From assembly GCA_013397795.1 (NCBI GenBank), contig VZTJ01000756.1, positions 62,001 to 126,000 on the forward strand: a DNA stretch of 64,000 nt, written 5' to 3'. Shown here one piece after another: positions 48,717 to 63,500 of this stretch. Each line of letters begins with the position of its first letter. Position 1 is the stretch's first letter. A model generated the notes under the pieces. It did no database searches. It was not told the origin of the DNA and saw nothing but the letters and a program-made list of their open reading frames with translations. Made by a program: the position numbers and the translations under genes. Origin of the DNA: Orthonyx spaldingii. Lineage: Eukaryota; Chordata; Aves; Passeriformes; Orthonychidae.

Positions 48717-51700
48717 ATATCAAGCTGAAGTTCATTTTTTCTGTGTCTTCTGGGATATGTTCTCCACTTTTGCAGTCAGCCTCAGGGCAAGTGAATTGCC
48801 ACAATCTCTTCTGAGACCTATTGTCTTTTTGGGAGAAAGGAAGACAAGTTTTCTAGCATGCTGCAGGTCAGATGTGACACTTCTGGTAACTGCATCTTTG
48901 CCTCAAATGGCACAAATGTGACAAATGGGGTTGTGTATCTTCTAAAGAAGCTTTTGACCTTGCCCAGGCTAGCCTGGCCCTCATTTTTAGCCCTTCAGGT
49001 ACAGGTCACCAACAATTCTGCTCACACCTAGGACATATACTAGTGAGGAATGAAGCACAGTAAGACACTGAGGAATCAAGCCATGAGGAAGACATTTCAG
49101 AGAATGCATACATTTCCACAATGCATGCTAACCTCAACACAACAGACATGTGTAAGAGCTAAATGCTTATGATTTATGCAGTAGATTTACTACTGAAGGT
49201 TTTTAAACTTTATCCTTCCTTCATTAAGTGGATATAAAATCTGAAATATAAAATTTTAAAGTTCAATATAAAAAGGATTTTGAAAGTTTTTGTGCAGCAT
49301 CAGCTAAACAATGTTGTATTCCCTCACGTCAGAAGAGGCCTAAAGCAGATCATAGCAATCAATTCCTCAATTACAAAGAGCTTTGTCAAAGCTATGCATG
49401 TCACAAGGTACCCGAGTACTCAGAGATGATGGGGTAATAGCATCTCAATCCCACGGTAATGAAAAAATATGTCTCTTTAAAGGACATGTTTAGGCATAGT
49501 GCCCTCCAGCATGCAGCAGCTGAACCAGTCAATTTAAGACCAAAAGAAAATGGGCATGATTTTTCTCATCTCATTCCTGTACATTCAGCTCACAGGCTGG
49601 CTCCCTGCACACACCTGCTTTGACAACCTCCCAGAGAGCCCATTTTAAACATCTACACAATTCCCTCTCCTACTCAATGTAGCACTTCTCCCAGAAGTTC
49701 AGTGTGCTAAAAACAGTTGTTGGAGATTAAAAACCTGTCCAAAAGTTCAGTTTTACATTTTTGAAAGCTCTCCCAGAGATGAGCAGCAAGCCCATTTTTG
49801 ATACTGTGAGGAATGCACAAAATTAGGGGAGACATTGGGAAGTGAGAATGAAACAGCCTGGAGATACACTGGATATGCACAAAGATGCCAAGAGGTGCCA
49901 GGGGTACATAAACAATTAACCTATGAATGAAGAGTACGTCAAAGCTGTGGGACCAATAAAGAACAGGCAGAAGAGTTGATTTACCCCTCAGCAGAGCTCT
50001 GGCAATATGTGTGCTTGGGTATTTGTCAGGTACCTTTCCAGAGAAAGCTGCTACAACAAAGCTTCATCCACAGTGTTATCTACAGCAGTCTCCTCCGCAT
50101 GTCTGCTGAACCCTCACTGTCTATAATGTAAGGAAGAGAACAGCCCAAATTAAACAAGCAGGCAGTTCTTCCTTGCCAGTTTGAATAAATGACAGCTGTG
50201 CCCAGCAATATCAGAACCCAAATCTATATTAAAGTTTTACCAATCTCTTTTAGAGCAGTGGTTTCATTTACTGAAAAAGAGGGAGGAAATCAAAGGAGAA
50301 AATTAATTATACAGGCCTTAAGATTTGCGTTCACACTGCAAGGAGCAAAGTACCCCAGCCAAACAGTTGACAGGCAGTGCAGAAGAAACATGGGATGTTG
50401 CAAGATAGTTCACAGATGAAGAATATGGCACAACAGCTCAGGATACAGTAACAACCCAACTCCTGCAGATGAAGAGAGCAGTGCTAACTGGCCAGTGTAA
50501 GCAATCTGAGGTCGAATGGAAAAGCTTCATTGCTTTGTTTTCAGTGTTATCTATTCATTCAGGCACAAGGCCAGTATTCCATGAGGAAGAAGGACTTGTT
50601 TGGGGTGTATGGAGACCAAAAAAATGAAAATGCTAATACAAGCTGAAAAGTGTGTTCTTGCTTTGCTCCTACTCAAGACTCACAACTTGGAAAATTGTCA
50701 CACTAGATGCAAAATCATGATCCCTAATATTCCACCTGATTCAATTCAAGCAGATCTACTAGAGCAGCACAGCCAGGCAGCTTAGGGCAGGTTTCTACAA
50801 ACCCTCCAAGATTAAGTGTTAGAAAAGTCTGGCCCTTTAAACTGTTCCTATTTCAGTTTCTTTTCACTGACAGTGAACAGTGTTAGCAAATTAAATGTAA
50901 AAAAACTTCTTTGAATAAAATGCAAAATGAATTTTCAATATTTCTGATGAAATAAAATTATCTGTATTGATTTGAAAGATACTTTTTTGGAAGTTTTGAA
51001 ATGTTTGTTAAAATTATTAATCTATATTGCCCAGTTTGAAATTAAAACAGCTTTAAAGAATTTCCATTTTTATCAGTTTACATAATTTCTTTGCCCACTG
51101 TATTATGACATACTGGTTAGAAACTTTTATATTTTTGTCAATGTTTGCTATCTGTATTTAATTTTAAGATTAATTTCTATAAAGCCTTGAGACATTACAG
51201 CAAACAAAGGAGGAACAAAGATCCAAATGAAAAAAAGTATATAATTAATAGGTAGCAGCAGCTCAAGGCAACTTTTACAAGACTGAATTTAGAGCATGTA
51301 ATGATTACATGCCAGCACAGTGATAGCATGAAAGAAGGTTTTTATAGGCTAAGATCCTTCCAATAATAAAAATTAACACTTTACAGAAAATAGAAAATGG
51401 AGAAAGCTTAATTATTTCTTCTTATATTTCACAATGGTTTTGCTTGGAAGTTTTTTTTTAATTTCCCAGAAATTCACAAAGCACTACAGTTCAAGTACTG
51501 GAATTTAAACAATATAACATACTTGCCCAAAATCAACCACTTTGTTACTTTATAAATTACAAAAAGACCTAAGATCATCAAAGAACATCCATATTTCTTC
51601 AGTATTTTACTCTATCTTTGTAAAGCTTGTAAAGCAAAGACATTTGAGAGAAAAGCTCGCATTATTTTTTCCATAAAATATTAATCCTAAGATGTCCAGG

Positions 51701-54700
51701 AGAAGGGACAAGAGAAAAAGTTTAATTCCTTGCAAAATAACATATCAGAAGTACTTCTAGCTTAGAAAAGGCATCCAGTTTTAAACAACATCAATCCATT
51801 CTGGAAAGTAGGGAAGCAGATACATATGCAAGTAGTTCTCACCTTTAATGAGATGTAATAGACAATACAGAAAGATGTATTGCAGCAACACTGTCTTATT
51901 TATATAACTTAAATTTATTACTTCATTCAGCTTGAATCTCTTTCTCTGACTTTAAAAGCTGAAAATAAGGTTTATACTTGAACCCACTTTCAGAAGGGCT
52001 TAAGACAGTGGAAATAATAGCTATGACCTGTACAAGTAACTGTAGGACTTCTTCTCAAGTGACAGGATGTTCCAGAATGATCTGTGAGGGAGCACATGAA
52101 ACTAGGCACCTTGTACTAATTGGATCTATCTTTCCATTTTACTTCTTGACTAAAACTGCCAGACTCTGCTTCCTCTGTCACAGTTTCTTTCTATTCAGCC
52201 TGATACCACAAATCCATCTTTCCCCTTACTATTCTTATTTTAAGGGAAAATCATGCTTATGTAGCTACATGACTCAATTTTATGTTAAGTTTAAAATTCT
52301 AGTTTTGTTAGTACATGTTGCAATCTCACTGGTGACAAGACTGGATTCTTGTATGTATTTTTTGCCAGATCACTGTAGTGATGTCAGATTGTCTAATCTT
52401 CTCCCTATAATGTTTTTTAAGATTATTATGGTAAGTGGACTGTTTTTTTAAGATGCTCACATGGGAGAAGACATGATCGTCTGAGAAAAACCCTCAGAGA
52501 AGCTCTATTTTTTTCTCCTAGGTTTTGTCTTTCTACATTAAAATTTAGGTAAGAGTAAGATAGTTTTTTAGACTGACAGTTCAGCTACACTTACCCATAA
52601 ACTTCTATTTCCGTTTTATCTGTGAAAATATATTCTTTTCTTTATACCAGAAAAATTTTGCTAAAAATAGATGGCTAAATACCTACTTAGTTCCAACTTC
52701 TCACTTATATCTCTAATGACACCTTGGCACTACACTTATCCAGTAAATGGATGTGTTTTATATGCAAAGCTGCAAAATAATCCTACTCATTCCAAATGAA
52801 TGATAAAAATAGATTTCCCAAAATGTTTTTTTTCATAAATCAAATTGAGAAGTTTCCTGTTGATGACCTCATTCTAGTTACTTTCAATCCTCTAGCAGAA
52901 GAAAAAGGTCTGAACACACTTTCAAGGTAAAAAAATTATACTGGAATTTAATTGAAATATAACATTCTACATAAAACCATGATACGGGAAGGATCCTGTA
53001 AAAAAGGAAGACATTCACTTGCTTTTTGGTCCCATCCTTTACAGAGGGTAAGGTGGGTCTTCACAATTAGCAGCAAGCAAGGAAAGTATGGCTAGTTGAA
53101 GGGGACCATGTCATCAAACAGAAGTGCAGAAAGTAGAAACTGCCCTACCTGAAGACACATGGGCACAGCACACCCTGCTACATTGCAGCGCTGGCATTGG
53201 TGACTCACACAGCCAGCCTGCTCCATCAGAAGTCCCTTCCCCAAAGCCTCCCATCCACCACACATGGACCTGCTTCCTTACACTCTTTTTTCCTCTATAT
53301 ATTTCGAAAGTCTTGTCACAGAACCTTAGAGTATGGGCTTCTGAGAAACAGGTGTATCTTGGACTCAAATACTTTGGGAGAAGAAATTAAATGTTTATCC
53401 TAGTTTCTGACAGACAAGTCACCTAAGCAGGACCTCAGAGGGGTGGCAACTGAGGTCTCAGTGCAGGTGCCCCATGAGGCTGGTCTTGCCTGTCACTTGA
53501 GAAGTCAGACCTCAAGGCTGAAGAAAGGTCTCCTCCTTGTCCCTAAAAGTTGCAGCAGCAACCTGATGAGTTGTAGATCCTTGACTCCACATCCTGCAAA
53601 GTTCATTTGGAGAAGCAAGGGGATTGCAAAACTGGCCTCTCCCCTACAGAGCTCCTAAGCAGCCTTGCTACCATGCATACCGTGGATAGGTAGCTGAAAG
53701 GAGAACTGGATTGCTCTCGGAAGCTGTCTGCCCTAAACTTCATATATGTTTCCTTGGCTACAACAGAAGGGATTTCTTTTGCAATTCCTTGAAATGGTCT
53801 AACAGTCACCAACACAGACGTTTAGAATGCATATTAATAAACAGCAAGAAAATAAGTTTGCCATTATTCTCTCCAAGTTGCTTGCCTGTTTTTCCCCACT
53901 GCAGAAGCACACCCTGTGGTTCCCTCCAGAGTGGGAGTTATCAGCCAGCCCTATCAACCACCTCTGAAGTCTTGCCATTTCAATTTCCTCTCCTGTTTCT
54001 TGATGTACCCTTGCACAGCTCTCAGGGCAGCTCTGTGTCTGCAGCTCATGTCAGCAGCTGCTGTGTGCAGTGGAGCTCATAAATCTCAGAGCCAGTACAT
54101 CAGATTAAAAAGGAACACATGCATGCAAGGGAAATTGTTAATTGTGAAGCTGGAGCACTTTCCCTATTCCTCTTAATATCAGAGTGGTGGGTGTTACAAC
54201 GTTCCTCAGCAGCTGGCAGTCCACATTGCTGTTTGAAGACATCACTGGACAGTGACCATAAATAAAGGCAGCTGACTAGTCAGACACATCACTGCACAGC
54301 ACCAGCAACCTCCACATAGCTGGAAAAACAAGAGCTCCTCTACATGACCTTCTACTCTGTAGATCCTACCCGTTTCTTTTCAGTTCCTTCAGGAACATTA
54401 GCTGAAGAAGGACAGCATCAAACTTGGTGAGAGGGAAGAATAGGAATTACATTAATACCTTCTGTGTTAAAATTACTTTGGGGAAATAAAATTACATGTT
54501 TTTCGTGCACACCACCTTTTTGTAGTGGCAATTTAGTAAAATTAAGTTTCAAAGATTCACTTGTATTGAATCCAGTTGGCTTGTAAGAATAAGCTCTTAA
54601 TTTATCATTCCTTCGTTAGACCATTCTGTAAGTTTTCCCTTGTAAATTAATACTGAACAATGGGTGTGTACAGTATCATTAATGTGTACATGGATGCAGC

Positions 54701-57700
54701 TTAGAGTTACTATCATTAAATAGTCACAGAGTAAATAAGAAACACAGCAATGTTTCATTTCAACATAATTTTCTGTCTTTGTTTATTGTTCATTGTTTCA
54801 AGGCTTTTTATTCTCTGCTGGCCCTTTTGTTTTGCATCAGAAAATGAAACTATATTGTTATTCTAATTAAGACATCTTTTTCTTTATTTTAAGAACTGCA
54901 ATAGTTAACTATGAAAACAATTCCACCTAGAATTACACCCTATGACCATGAAACATGTTTGGCATATTCTGATTTGCTTACATTCTCAGTGGTATTCTTG
55001 AGTATTATCCCACAGCCACAGAAATTAAGCTGACTCTGAACACAAAGAGAAATACACTGTATCTAATGCATAATTCATGAATGACATTGTATTGACTATA
55101 GATTTTTTAGTGTTTGTGAAACTGAAATTTTAGCTGAAACTGAATTTACAAAATTATGTGGCCTTATAGGTAGCTAATTGCTTTTATTGAGCCTGACAGC
55201 TGCTTCCTATCAGCATCAGCTGTGTGTTAATTCCAGTAAGCATACAGTACTCATGAACAAGCCAAAGCAGTTAAATATCTTGGACTTAACTCTAGTACAA
55301 AATCCTAGAAAGCAGAAACACTTGTTTTCCTTACTTCTGGAAATCATAGCTCTCATGGCTAGCAGGCAGAGGGCCATGTTCCATGCAAACTCTGTTTTTC
55401 TTTTGGAGCACAAAGCACTTACAGGTCTCTATGATACTGTCATGCCACTACAAAGGTGTGATCAAGCTGCATCTCTGCAGCAGGACAGCTCAATGAGGAG
55501 AGAGCTACACTTGCATTGTGATGTGCAAGGAGCAACAAGTCCCTGTGAAACTGCACAAATAACCTCCTAATTTTCCTTGAAGAGATTTTATTATCCCTAA
55601 TGAATGAATTTATTGTTTGTTATCCTTTTTTAACTTTTGTTTGTCTTGTTTTAGGTTAAATAGCATCACCAACAGAATGGTATGTGTTAAAATATCAGAA
55701 CATCCTCACTGATCAAGCCTGCTTGTGTTATGAATATTAGGAGCTGTGACATCTACAAACCAAATAATTAAATCCTGCCTAGCTGGCACACGATTTTTTG
55801 CTGCTATTTTTTATCCTCATTACACAGCTGCTATCTGCTGTAGCCATATTCTGTATTCCACAAAAATCCATGACAAATTTAAACCAGAACTTTTGATCTA
55901 AACACAGAAACTCTGTCAAGAAGTTTCTTCTCAGAATGCAGGCTTAGCTTAAAGTAGCAGAAAGCTATAGTTTGCGCTCTTGCCAGGAATCAACAGGGAA
56001 TACAGCACTAAAATCCAAAATACCTCTAAAGAGTTTTTGGAAAAGGATAGTCTAATTATATGCTTTCTGCAAAGCTGATTCCATTATTGAGAATAAAAGA
56101 TATTGTCTGGCCCTGTTTTTTCTACATAAGTGCAAATTAGCTCTGGTTTAACTGCACTAAATGTAACTGCACATGGAAAACTGATGCACACCTTACTTCA
56201 TCAGTAAAAATGTGAGTATGAAGATGTTAGTAATAGCATTAAAAAAATTTACCATGGATTAGTCTGATGAAAACCACAAGAATCTGAGTTTTTTCCAAAA
56301 CCAGTCTACTGATATGTCAAAATGTTGAAAATCTAACATTTATTGAATTGGCAATCTGAATAAGAATCTCTCCTCCAGACAAAAAAAGAATGATGAGGAA
56401 AACAACATAAATGTAATAGAAGGATAAACGCTACTTTTGAAAAGGTAAACCTCTTCAAAGATATGAGATCCAGAAAATTAAGGCTTAAATTTTTCTGAAA
56501 CTCTAGGCGTTAAAACATTCCACACCCAGATTATACTAAAATAACTTAGATCTTCCTGGAAATTCAGGCAGATTTGGACAAAGTTCAGGCAAAATCTGTT
56601 TCTCACAGAGTCAATTTTAAGTCTTTATTGATATCATAATTATTTCTGATACTGTAACTATTAAACTGTGGAAGTTGGGAATTCTTTTTTAAAACTGAAT
56701 ATTTTCAAATGTTATGCGTTAATACCATTAAACATAACAAGTATCATGCAGTTAACACCAATATAACAAGAACACAATTTCCTACAATAAAAGTTAGTGC
56801 AATTTGATCAAACAAACACCTGCCTTATATCAGGAATATTTCTGTGAATTAATAGTAAGATTTTATACTTTAAATCATTATCAGTCTTCTTTCAAGGCTG
56901 ATAAAACCCATCAGATTACATATTATCACACTATGAAGAAACCACAGGCAGTTTCAGTTACCTCTAAACTCCATCTCACTTTCCAGAACTGGATTCTCTA
57001 TTCTCCTGTGGGCTTTAACTAAAACCAGCTTCTACTGAAGACCCCTATTTCCCATCTTATATCTTGCTCATGTGTATCATCTTAGAGTAAATGGGCACTT
57101 TGTGACTCAATATAATTTGCCTTGTGAACAAGGCACAGAGACAACTGAAGGCAAATACTTGGTTGCACATCCCAAGTTTTATCACTAAAGGTTATCCACC
57201 CCTGGATTCAAACATAGTTTGCAGTGACAGAATATTAAGGTATGTCTGAGCTGGACTGACAACAATGTAAAAGTAGTCCTTTGCACTCAAGACCACAGCA
57301 TCTGTATTAATCTATCTTTATAGAAAAGCTATGTTAAAGCTAACCTTCTGTTAAATTCCATATCATATGCCATCTTATTTTATTTGCATCCTTTATCCTT
57401 TGCACTAATTAATGCACACCTACTATTGATCACAAATTTCTACCCAGATACTTTGGTTCAGGCTGGGTAAGGAACAACAGGACTCATGTCCTTGGGGTGA
57501 CCTTGACAAGCTGGAAAGACCCTGGATTACGTGCCAGGGAATGAAAGTGTCTTGAAACATATTTTGAAAGGTGGATTTGAAAGCCAAAAGTGCAAGATAA
57601 CCAAAGTACAGAACCAAACACCAGAGCTAACATGAAGACAACTATCTTGTCTCAGCTCTGTAAATATTACCATCAGGATGGGCCCAGTTTGAGCTCTCCC

Positions 57701-60519
57701 TGAATTGCAGCTGTGCTGCACATCAGGTGGCTTTCCCTTTGAGCAATACCTCTCAAGGTCAAGATTCCTTACCTGAGACTAAAAGACCTTTGCTCACATT
57801 TGAGAGATCCCTTACCCAGAACAGATCCTCAGTAAGTGGCTGCTGGCATAATGAATTAATACTAAAATATTACTAACTCAATTAACCATTCTAACTTGAT
57901 TCTAACCCAGTTTCCCTTTCTATGTTTCTTCCATACAGTAACTAATAAGATGAACCTTGCCATCAAACTTACTAAATCTTGTCAAACCACTGTTAAAATT
58001 TCATAAATTCCATGAAATTTATTGAATTCTGTCAAATTATTATTTTACCTTTTAAAAACACATTGTTTCTCTCTCTTTTCAGTGAAATGTATTCCACTCA
58101 TCTGCAAAACCAGGAAACATGGTGTGCTCTGCTTTGAATAGATTATAGTTGAGGCAAAAATATCAGTAATGAGTGAAAGGTTGGCCTAGCTGAAGTAATT
58201 CTGAATTTTCCTCCATTTTTCACTTTATTGAAAATTAGAATGACTGCACTGGTTTTGGAACTCATAAAATTGCAGAATTAGTCACAATTTTTTTCTCTAG
58301 AGACATGTACCTGCACTGTCTTCAGCTGTGCTGCTCCTCAGACTCAAGCTAATACGCAGATTTCCTTCCCTTGGTTACATCTTTATGACATGCAGGGTAT
58401 CCTTCACCATCACATACCAAGTGCAACTAAATGCATCTGACAAACACGTACACTCATGCCACAGAATCATACATTTGGCTGAAGGCTTCATGTGTATTAC
58501 CATGCATGTATCATACAATTAAACCATGGAAAGATGCCTTGTTATTAATTGTCTCATTTTTTTGGAAGCTTTACCTGAAGTACTTATAAAAATAATACAA
58601 GACACTAATAATTCCATTGTCATGCCACTGTAACCCCTCATCTGAGTTTCAGTTACTGTGACCACTACAGCACAACAATTCATCCTCGGCTTAGCTTTAT
58701 TGAAAAAACAATTATTGAGCTGTGACAGACTATAATAAGGTCAATGCCAGGCAATATATGAAACATTAAAAAACATTATAAAAAAAAAAAGACAGAACTT
58801 ATGTCAGTATCTCAAGGAGTAAATAGTAAAATACAACATTAACAGAATAAAGGAGTTAGTATGAAGGAAAAAACAAAGCTAATGTGGCAAATAAGCAAGG
58901 CTGAGGATCACCGTGTTTCAGGGCCCCATGAAGACTGACACATCCTCACCTGACTGACAATTATCCAGATAGAAAAGACCCACCAAGTGACTGCAGCTGG
59001 AAACGTGGTGTCTTTGGTGCCAGCTGGAATCAGTGCTATCTAGATATCATTGAAAATACTGGTACAAGGTCTCTGGCAGAAATGGTGGTTGTGGCTGTTT
59101 TCTGTTCCCAGATGATGATTCTCACATCCTTTCCTTTGGTTCAGCAGTAACAATACACCCTGGGAAAGATTAGGCTTAGTGAGCAGCAGCTGAAACTGCT
59201 GGTTGTAGAAGACTTGGTTAATGTATTATCTCTACTTTTGATGATGGCAGGTACCCCACACATCAGCATTATGCAAAATCTTGAAGACCTGCTGGACTTC
59301 TCCATACATTGGGAACAGTAGTATCAGTGTCCAAGTACTTGGGGCCTATTTTGCCTTCATGATTTTACTGTGGTTTTGTCCTGCCCCTTTTAGATGGAGT
59401 CTGTGCATTTCCATCTCCACCATGGGCTGCTGTGACCCTCCATACCTGAGATTGAACATGAGGGTGATGCAGTTGTAACATCTGGAATTGAATGTAGCTG
59501 CCTGACTTCCCCATGTTCGAGCCTCCTGTGGATCCAACATACTTGAGGTCTTGTTGCTCCCCAGGAACATTCTGATAACATTACAAGCTCTTAACCCTCA
59601 TTTTCACTGATATTAATTGATGAAATCCAAGCAACCTCAAAGAGTCCATTTTTACTCTGCGAAACACTGCAGCCTCTGCACTTGGACATGACAATAATGA
59701 TAAAGCCAGGGATAAAACACCTTACATTTGAAACAAGCAAAAATACCTTTATTTCAGCTGATGGCGAGTACAAAGAACCTACCAAAAGTTGCAGTGAAAT
59801 CTCTCAACAACAAAATCTTTCATCACCAGTTTTCTGAAGACATCCCTTCAGATTAAATGGGAACTTTTCCAAAGATCTATATACTGTCAATATGGGAAAT
59901 CAAACTACATGAGTACAATCCTTTCTAGATTTATAGTTTATAGGAAATGAGCAAGAAAATATTCTCAGTAAGGATATGAAGCTATGAATTATCATTGAAG
60001 TTAATTTAAAACCCCACGCACCTTCAGATAATGCTGCGAGGAAAGTTTTCCACCAGTTGTAACATTCCAGTTCCTGTATTAACCCCTTCATTCAAATAGC
60101 ATTCTAAGTTCTTCAATGCAAGGAAAAGGGGAAACACAATCCAAATCTATCTGACACATCTTCACCCCTGTTAATTTTACACAGAAGATACCCTAAAGTT
60201 ACCTCCTTTCTGTAAGAATAACCCTACTTTAAAATTTTTTAATGGAGATATATTTCACATGACTGCAGTCTACCTGAAGAGCTCCCATGTTAAAGTCAAA
60301 AGATTTGTCTGCACACCCCATATGTGCCTGCACCTCTGTTCATCAAAGAATAGAGGATGACTCCAGGATCCACACAACACAGACAATACATGCCCCAGAA
60401 AACATAATTTCCCACCATTTCTCTCCTTGCTATCCACTGCCAGACCCACTGAGATGGGAGTCTTGAAACATTTTGCTGTCTCTGCAGAGGGACAGGTAGG
60501 CTGCTTTGTCCACCTGTTT

Positions 60520-60552
60520 CACTGCTGCTGCTGCTGGGCTGGACAGCAGTGA
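60520..60552. repeat. (CTG)n with 9-bp-stem hairpin
   Basis: TCACTGCTG at 60520-60528 is exactly complementary to CAGCAGTGA at 60544-60552, and CTG triplets fill part of the loop. This is a short triplet repeat with local fold-back potential and no coding context. Confidence 0.8.
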
Positions 60553-63500
60553 TTCTTTCCTGAAAGCCTCATATATGGTATGATATACATATTTAATTTG
60601 TATATAATCACAAACAACAGAAGTTCAAGATATTTCAGTTATATGATTTTCCAACTGGGAAAAAAAATATAATGTACAGAATTTAAAGAATTTACCCGAA
60701 GATGTGACACACTGGAGCACTACTACTGCTATAATTGTGTTAAAATATGACAGGAAAGCATCAACTAACATGTCTGAGAGCTCAGTTTTTCAAGCATCAT
60801 GAGCCCTACCGAAACAATCCTGCACAACCTTTGGACAGGGATGATGAGACCATATGATCCTGGCATTCATTTCTTCTACCATGTTTGTGGGAAGCCACAT
60901 CCAATCTAGTTCTCTACTGTGGAACATGCAGAATTTCCTTTTGTCTATATTTCAGGGTTTTTTTCACTTTCTTGAATTAGAGCCTAAAATGCTGAAGTCA
61001 GACAAAACTCTCACAGGTGTCAGTAGGAGCTTTGTCAACTTAAACACTTCAGCACAGACCTGAGAGTTCTTTGCACACACTTTCAGCAAAACAAAGTTCC
61101 AAGGAGGGCTTGAGACTTGAAAACCGTCCTACAGTAACAAACAAAAGAGAGTATCCACAGTACAGGAACAGAATAATTTGTGGAGGATGGTCTCACATTC
61201 TACAAAACACTTTACTTAAAGTTTTATTATCATATTAATGTCATTCGCTTCCTTGTTTCACTCTACCTGCATGCTGATCTGGAAAATCATCACTAAATCC
61301 GGTAAGATCTACAGTAGACTGTTAAAATAGCTGCATCTGAACTATGAAACTCCTACAATGATAAACACGGCTGTATGTGGGCATTGTCACAAATTAAGAA
61401 ATCCAAGGGGCAGCTTTCCACCTAGCCACTGCTGCATGTGCCTATGGTCTCACCTGAAAAACCCTCCACATTTTGTTTCCTATCTTTCCTTCTTCCACAA
61501 ACATCTGTGAGTGCACCACGTGATTCCTACAAAATTATGTAACTATTTCATTTTGTGGACCAACAAAGATTCAGAATAAACAATCTGTTTGTTTGGTTTT
61601 TTTTAAAATATACATCGCTATTTCATAGTAACATATTTCCCACATTATTTGAATAATATCAATACTGGAAAGATCATGTGTTCCTCATATGTAGTCATCA
61701 TCAACAGTAGGTTAATCAGCTTTCAATTTGCCACATGCAAATTTTCATTTCATTCATTCATTTCATTAAAAACTTTCAGTTCCTGTATTTGTTCATTTGT
61801 GACAAGTTTTATATATTTAGATATTAATACTCTGTTTGTAATTTGTTCCTTTGCCATTTTCCCCCAATAACAAGAAAAATTCCAATGCTTATAAAACAAG
61901 AATAAAAGCCTCAGTAAAACATTCAGGAATCTATATCAAATTACTGTAACTCAATCCAGGAATTGTTTACTATTTCTTGCCTAGGTAATCATGGACTTTA
62001 ATTGCAAACTTACCATCAAAAGAGTGACAAAAAGAGAGGAAGATGGCAGGGAGGGTGGGGGGAGGGTTATTGTGCATTTTTACCATCAGTAAGGCTGTCA
62101 TAGTTTTTTGGGCTTCTGGTTTTATTGGCAAAAGGAGCCCCTACTGCTCTGATTTCACTAATTAGACATTTTTACAAGATAGTATTTTAATTTGAAAATG
62201 ATTGATCACTTGATTATCTGACTTTCAATGGTGTTTATAAATTAAACACAAAAATACGCTTACAATAATGACTGTTGCTTTCATTAGGACTTGTATTTCA
62301 GCTCATTTCCTGATAATCAGCACAAAGCAAATACCAGCCATGCTTTGGAGTAAAACAAAATTAATGAGATATTAGGATCTGATCAAGAAGGTTCTGATCT
62401 CTTTTCCTAATGTGGAAAGTCAAGCATGTAAAATGTTTTCTGTTAACAGAACTGCCCCTTTTCCTGGAGACCACAGCTGTCAGCTTGGGAAGGCAAACAG
62501 TACCAGGATGCCCAAGGATCACAGTGAGAGAAAGACTGGGCTTCAGCTGAAGGCAATACAAAGAAGAGGAGCAGAAAGAGCCCAGGACTCCTGACCATCA
62601 GAATGCCATCTCTCAGGCTCTCTCCATCATTTTCCATTACCCTGGGATCTCTACTAAGAAGAAAAAGCATAGCTCCAGCAGCAATGAGATTCAAGTGTGC
62701 CCAGAGCTTTCCCCTCTCTGTGATTGCATTACCAGTCATTCTCTCAGCTGACTCATTTTACCTGCTTCAGGCCTGCACTCCCAGACAGATAGAGTACAAG
62801 CATCAAAGCTTTTTTGTCAGCAGGATACTTTTTTGGTAACACTTTAAAAAATCCCAAACACTTCAAATCATTAATAATTTTGTTATATATGCATATATAT
62901 AGGAAGAAATTTGTGAAGAAAACAAGACAATAAATTGAGAAGTGCTCTGCGGTGGCACCATTTCATTCATCTATCACTAACTGATTTTTTAATAATGTCT
63001 TATAATTTCCCCAGTAAAAAGGAGAAGATAGATGAAATTGTGATCTTAATTTCCAGCAGCTCCCTAAAGCTTGCACTCAAATCTTTACTCTCATTTTAAA
63101 ATCCTAAACCATATTGATGCTGAACACAGAAACATGTAAGTTGTTTTCTCTGGCATATATCAGTGGAGCACTAGCTAGATGAAGTCTAAGTATCTCAATT
63201 CAGCAGGAATTTATGTAGTAGAATAACTCTTATAATACATGATGAATAACAATATTACTTTAAAATATTATAATAACATTTAAAATTAAAATCTCAATAA
63301 ATTTGAGCCAGTAATGAAGTACTAAAATATCAGTTTGCTTGATGATATGGTTGAGCCATTGACTTTCACTTCAAAGATAAGGAGACCAGCATAGTGATAA
63401 GCTACAGTCTTCTGATAGCTTTAACCCTTTTTCTGCCTTAAAAACAACAGAGGTAGAATAGACATCACAAGATAGGTTGACTCAAAAAAACCCTTGAAAA

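Noticed and set aside
48964..48977. 14-bp palindrome CCAGGCTAGCCTGG
   Set aside because: Short palindromes of this length are expected by chance in 64 kb.
51978..52451. 157-codon open frame, the longest outside a well-defined repeat
   Set aside because: No domain, low-complexity hydrophobic content from T-rich DNA, no splice context, no recognisable homologue.
53870..54082. Acceptor-like TTTTTCCCCACTGCAG followed by an open frame
   Set aside because: No convincing donor follows within the open frame, so an exon cannot be bounded.
58930..59830. Possible processed pseudogene (codon-like texture on the minus strand)
   Set aside because: I read the minus strand in all frames around 59280-59580 and could not match any known protein. 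No poly(A) tail or target duplication was seen.
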